Source: Pseudomonadota bacterium
Lineage (GTDB): Bacteria > Desulfobacterota > Syntrophia > Syntrophales > UBA8958
NCBI GenBank assembly: GCA_030057915.1
Contig: JASGUC010000023.1
Span: forward strand, 1 to 50,675
Direction: 5' to 3'
Length of the DNA: 50,675 nt
This document shows, one piece after another, positions 47,982 through 50,675 of this stretch. Below the pieces are notes generated by a model. It was given only the letters and a program-made list of their open reading frames with translations, searched no databases and was not told the DNA's origin. The position numbers were made by a program, and so were the translations under genes. The first letter of the stretch is position 1; each line of letters begins with the position of its first letter.

Positions 47982-48118
47982 ATCGAGCACACAAAAACGC
48001 ATATCCAAAAAAGCACCCATAAGCTTTTCCCTATTTTTCATGGTTCTTTGGTTCATTGAGTTTCGGACATTTCCCGGCGGAACATCCCATATGGGACTGC
48101 CCTTGAAAAATCAATCAT

Positions 48119-48343
48119 ATGCTAAACCTTACCATCGCGCCTCTGCCCCCTTGCCCTACCCAGTTTTCGGAACTTCAGTTTGGTAATTTTCCTCAGAATA
48201 TTTGGGCGGTTACTGAAGAAGGGCAGCCCTTGGAAGGGCAGCTTGAAAATCCTCAAAAGGGTGTTTATCATGGGTACCCTTTGCCAAAAAGCGATCCCTT
48301 CTCACGGGTAGTCCTGGCCCGCTGGGCAAAAGAAGATAAATGA
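48119..48343 (+). CDS. Hypothetical protein, partner of the IrrE-like gene; N-terminus from a repeat
   Basis: The 74-residue frame ends with ATGA, overlapping the next gene, which suggests coupling. Residues about 24-74 look like a real protein (NIWAVTEEGQPLEGQLENPQ, KGVYHGYPLPKSDPFSRVVL, ARWAKED). The first about 22 residues are read from dispersed repeat P, and no ribosome binding site precedes the ATG at 48119. Either the repeat has replaced the original start or the true start is internal. The family is not identified. Confidence 0.55.
   Translation: MLNLTIAPLPPCPTQFSELQFGNFPQNIWAVTEEGQPLEGQLENPQKGVYHGYPLPKSDPFSRVVLARWAKEDK
48132..48186 (+). repeat. Dispersed repeat P, copy 3
   Basis: It matches copy 1 at 45187-45240 over nearly its full length. 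It lies within the start of the 74-residue frame at 48119. Confidence 0.8.
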
Positions 48344-49659
48344 GCAGGAATTTTGACATTTCATTTGATTGGCTGCCTCGTGAATCGGAGGATCTGATCG
48401 AGCGTTATACCCTGGCGGATATTCACATTTCGCTGGGGGGCTTTTGCATAACGGAACTGTCCGATGAGTATGCCAAGACCGTTCGTAAAGGACCGCGGGT
48501 ATCCGCGTACGCAATGGCCATTTGGTTTGCGTCCAACTGGTGGCGCTTGCGATGGGAGCCGGAGAGAAGCCGTGACATCTCCTGGCTTATGAGCCACAAG
48601 CTCGGGGCGGCGGGGGGCGGTTATTGCTGGCCGGATTTGTCTTTCTCCAGCGATGGCGAAGCGATGACTATTCAAAATGAGACCACGCCTGCGGAAGGAA
48701 ACGGACCCGTTCGCTATCTCCAAAGAGTAAATCTGGACATGCCGGTTGGGGAGTTTGAATCGGCGGTCGATGCCTTTATTGACGCCGTGATAAATCGTGT
48801 GGCAAGCAAATCGCCATCGGAAGCAGAGTTGAAGGGGTTGTGGGATGAAGTGCTTAGGGAGCGCCATGACCCATCATTGGCCGTTTGGCGAAAGCTGGAA
48901 GCGCTGATAGGGCGTGATCCGGACGAAGCGCCTGAAGAGTTGATCGCCTCTCTTCTCAAGATGAAGCGCGATTACGGTAACGGCGCAATTGAAGAAATGG
49001 CGGCGGCCTGCCGGGAGCAAGCCGGCAAGGAGGTGGCGTGGCTTTGGAATGAAGCGAGAAAACTTGCCTTTCCTATCAGGGTGGCCGATGCGGCAGAGTT
49101 GCGAAACCGAATCCACGCTGCTGTGCCACCGAGCCCGGTTTCCTGGCGTCGTGCGGGAGAGGCGGCACGTCAGGCCAGGATGTTTTGGTCCATGAAAAAA
49201 GGCCCCGTGGCGGACAAGATGCTTGCCGAGATACTGTCCCTGCCGGCAGGGAAGCTTGAATATGTCAAGACGAAATCAGCGCCCGTGAATGCCGGTTTCC
49301 GCACTCGGGACAGCGTGGAGGAAATTGGTGTATTCATAAGCAAAATGTCGATGACAGGGCGGCGTTTTTCCCTGGCGAGAATAATTGGGGATAACCTCAT
49401 GGCCGCGCCTGGTGAACGGCTCCTTCCCGTCTGCGAGACAAAAACACAGCGGCAGAAGTTCCAACGCGCCTTTGCCCAGGAGTTTCTTTGCCCCTTTAAA
49501 GACTTGATGGAATACTTGGGCGATGACGCGCCAAGCGATACCGCGATCGAAAAAGCCGCGGAACATTTTAAGGTTTCACCCCTTCTGGTCATGACTACCC
49601 TGGTGAACAACAGCCTCCTGGACCGAGACTGCCTTGGCAGCCTCCCGACCCTGCCGTAG
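48340..49659 (+). CDS. ImmA/IrrE-like protein lacking the zinc motif
   Basis: The 439-residue protein has an N-terminal region (1-150) with NWWRLRWEPERS and SHKLGAAGGGYCWPDLSFSS, a helical middle, and a C-terminal part resembling ImmA/IrrE peptidases. It reads RRFSLARIIGDNLMAAPGER, then TKTQRQKFQRAFAQEFLCPF and AAEHFKVSPLLVMTTLVNNS. In active members the first block carries HExxH (RF.LAHELGH); here it is ARIIG, so the zinc ligands and catalytic Glu are absent. It may sense or bind rather than cleave. It overlaps the upstream 74-residue gene by 4 nt. Confidence 0.75.
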   Translation: MSRNFDISFDWLPRESEDLIERYTLADIHISLGGFCITELSDEYAKTVRKGPRVSAYAMAIWFASNWWRLRWEPERSRDISWLMSHKLGAAGGGYCWPDLSFSSDGEAMTIQNETTPAEGNGPVRYLQRVNLDMPVGEFESAVDAFIDAVINRVASKSPSEAELKGLWDEVLRERHDPSLAVWRKLEALIGRDPDEAPEELIASLLKMKRDYGNGAIEEMAAACREQAGKEVAWLWNEARKLAFPIRVADAAELRNRIHAAVPPSPVSWRRAGEAARQARMFWSMKKGPVADKMLAEILSLPAGKLEYVKTKSAPVNAGFRTRDSVEEIGVFISKMSMTGRRFSLARIIGDNLMAAPGERLLPVCETKTQRQKFQRAFAQEFLCPFKDLMEYLGDDAPSDTAIEKAAEHFKVSPLLVMTTLVNNSLLDRDCLGSLPTLP

Positions 49660-49683
49660 CGCCCGAACGTGGTGATGAATCCG

Positions 49684-49747
49684 AGCGGCGCGGGGGGCGC
49701 GGGGGGCGCGGGGGGCGCGGGCGGCACGGGCGACACGGGCGGCACGA
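49684..49747 (+). repeat. GGGGGCGCG tandem run
   Basis: Four to five GGGGGCGCG-type units are followed by GGGCGGCACGGGCGACACGG. The G-rich strand could form G-quadruplexes. It begins 25 nt after the IrrE-like gene. Interval 49660-50500 has no credible gene, only this run and repeats. Confidence 0.7.
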
Positions 49748-50022
49748 TTGATTATCCTGCTGGAGAAGGGCCTGGCGCCCCAACGCGGTGGCGGATCCGC
49801 CCTGGCGGCCCCTCTATCTGACTATCCGCGGACCCTTGAATATCTTCGCCGACGCGGCGCCTGGTTCGGCTCGGTTCGGGAGATCGGGGAGACAAGGAAG
49901 GCATTCGGACAACCATGCCGAACGGATGTTCCGCTTCGGGGTCCTGTGGCAAAAGTGCTCTCAAGGGAACCAGCTCGGAAAAAGGCAACCGCTGGGTGGA
50001 ACGAATCCTCACCCTACGGCAA

Positions 50023-50153
50023 GAGACCTTTGAAAAACGCCAGCACCCACCCTCAGTCGTCATTTCGGTGGAAGACAAATGACGTGTTTCCAAGATGTTC
50101 GGGAAGCCGGTTTTGGTCGGGGCCTCGGGAAAGGGTAGCTTTTCAAAGCTCTC
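50023..50153. repeat. TIR element F (131 bp)
   Basis: It is bounded by GAGACCTTTGAAAAA (50023-50037) and CTTTTCAAAGCTCTC (50139-50153). Inside are GTCGTCATTTCGGTGGAAGA and an imperfect TCGGGAAGCCGG...CCTCGGGAAAG stretch. Confidence 0.8.
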
Positions 50154-50213
50154 GGCAAACCTGCCGCCTCCGTTCCCTGAAAACCTTTCCCATCCTCGTC
50201 GATGCGATCCAAA

Positions 50214-50291
50214 GGCATCTTAAAGGACAACATCAAGATTTGTCCTGGCTCGCTCATCCAAGAACGTGGAAACCCTGTGATCGGTTACAAA
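50214..50291 (+). repeat. 78-bp repeat, copy 2
   Basis: It is partner to 6767-6844. The shared open frame continues here as LYGAFNSL and then a stop at about 50318. Confidence 0.75.
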
Positions 50292-50332
50292 CTTTATGGT
50301 GCTTTCAATAGCCTGTAATGCGTTGTCGATTT

Positions 50333-50401
50333 ATATGAAAATGCTTGCAACTAGCCGGATATTTTCACCTATCGTTGTGTCCGGCCCGGGCATGGTGGTT
50401 A
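50333..50401 (+). repeat. Hairpin repeat H, copy
   Basis: GAAAATGCTTGCAACTAGCC, then GGATATTTTCACC, then GTGTCCGGCCCGGGCATGG. The same order is seen at 34446-34512; the arms GAAAAT/ATTTTC pair. It lies about 50 nt before a strong promoter. Confidence 0.7.
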
Positions 50402-50451
50402 GAAAGTTAATAAGTTAACAGCGTCCCTATGTTTGTTGCAGATAATTTTCA

Positions 50452-50480
50452 TTGACATTGTCATATTTCAAGCGCATTAT
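50452..50480 (+). promoter_or_regulatory. Strong sigma-70-like promoter of the AbiEi-type gene
   Basis: TTGACA (50452-50457), 17-nt spacer, CATTAT (50475-50480), 21 nt before the ATG. TGACATTGTCA overlaps the -35 box, and GGACATA-TT-ATGTGCC spans the start codon. These two dyads are possible operator sites. Confidence 0.75.
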
Positions 50481-50500
50481 CTGTCTCCATAGGACATATT

Positions 50501-50675
50501 ATGTGCCCATATCATAACAGCCATCTTAAAACATTAGGGCCCCAATCTGTGCGCCTGGTCTCCACTCTCTATGAAGAAAACAAACCCGTTTTCCGTCTGG
50601 AGGATGTCAGGAGGATTCTGAACCTTCAAGAACTCCCCGCCAGCAGCTTCGTGAGACAGCTTGTGAACAGAGGCG
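50501..50675 (+). CDS. AbiEi-type winged-helix antitoxin/regulator, partial (runs off right edge)
   Basis: Fifty-eight codons are visible. The frame reads LKTLGPQSVRLVSTLYEENK, PVFRLEDVRRILNL and ASSFVRQLVNRG. This resembles the N-terminal winged helix of AbiEi-family antitoxins/regulators of type IV toxin-antitoxin systems ('L..LG....L...L.......F...DV..IL......S...FV..L..RG'). By family it would repress its own operon and counter an AbiEii nucleotidyltransferase encoded downstream, outside the window. A near-consensus promoter precedes it. Confidence 0.65.
   Translation, partial: MCPYHNSHLKTLGPQSVRLVSTLYEENKPVFRLEDVRRILNLQELPASSFVRQLVNRG

Overview
The window looks like chromosomal DNA of a GC-rich anaerobic deltaproteobacterium, probably of the Syntrophales/Syntrophobacterales type. 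This is inferred from gene content only: a siroheme-dependent (Ahb) heme pathway, a MarR-type EPS-associated regulator, Wbp sugar-nucleotide enzymes, and heavy loads of toxin-antitoxin loci, insertion-sequence relics and short palindromic repeats. The two core blocks (about 13.2-33 kb and 34-43.6 kb) are very GC-rich. The flanks (0-13 kb and 43.8-50.7 kb) are more AT-rich and accessory.

Layout. Positions 1-4.8 kb hold a type I restriction-modification piece (hsdS running off the left edge, hsdM), radC and an unknown gene, all on the minus strand. Positions 4.8-8.5 kb are a mobile-element graveyard (IS66-like, IS21-like and other transposase relics) with a DUF4143 ATPase and a higBA locus. Positions 8.45-11.47 kb carry a five-gene minus-strand cassette of unknown function headed by a PD-(D/E)XK nuclease-like protein. 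Its last gene runs into IS-end-like sequence. Positions 11.6-12.4 kb carry a SemiSWEET transporter, a DUF1232 protein and a 47-residue protein. Positions 13.3-30.1 kb, all minus strand, hold an L,D-transpeptidase, DNA polymerase I, and a nearly complete heme cluster: precorrin-2 dehydrogenase, ccsA/hemX, hemA, hemC, cobA-hemD fusion, ahbC, hemB, ahbD and a siroheme decarboxylase subunit. Together these carry glutamyl-tRNA to heme through siroheme; hemL and the second decarboxylase subunit are not in the window. Positions 30.4-32.9 kb hold prmA, rsmE and an RDD membrane protein as an overlapping operon, followed by tRNA-Phe. Positions 34-43.6 kb hold an EPS regulator and a WbpA / WbpB-WbpD fusion / WbpE set for a diacetamido-uronic acid sugar nucleotide, interrupted by a Schlafen-type gene. 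Positions 43.8-50.7 kb hold another DUF4143 ATPase, a cytochrome b5/DUF2231 protein, a broken AbiEii-type locus, a RelE/ParE locus, hicAB, a pair with an IrrE-like protein lacking its zinc motif, and the start of an AbiEi-type regulator.

Three patterns stand out. (1) A family of short elements (131-245 bp) bounded by inverted copies of GAGA(C/G)CTTTGAA(A/T)AA occurs at least six times, with lone ends elsewhere, and some ends supply stop codons to host genes. (2) Low-complexity Ala/Pro/Ser/Gly-rich insertions interrupt conserved enzyme domains in WbpA, WbpB, WbpE and AhbD, join WbpB to WbpD, and extend RsmE. (3) The five-gene nuclease-headed cassette at 8.45-11.47 kb is a candidate undescribed system. 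All family assignments come from reading motifs by eye; no database search was run.
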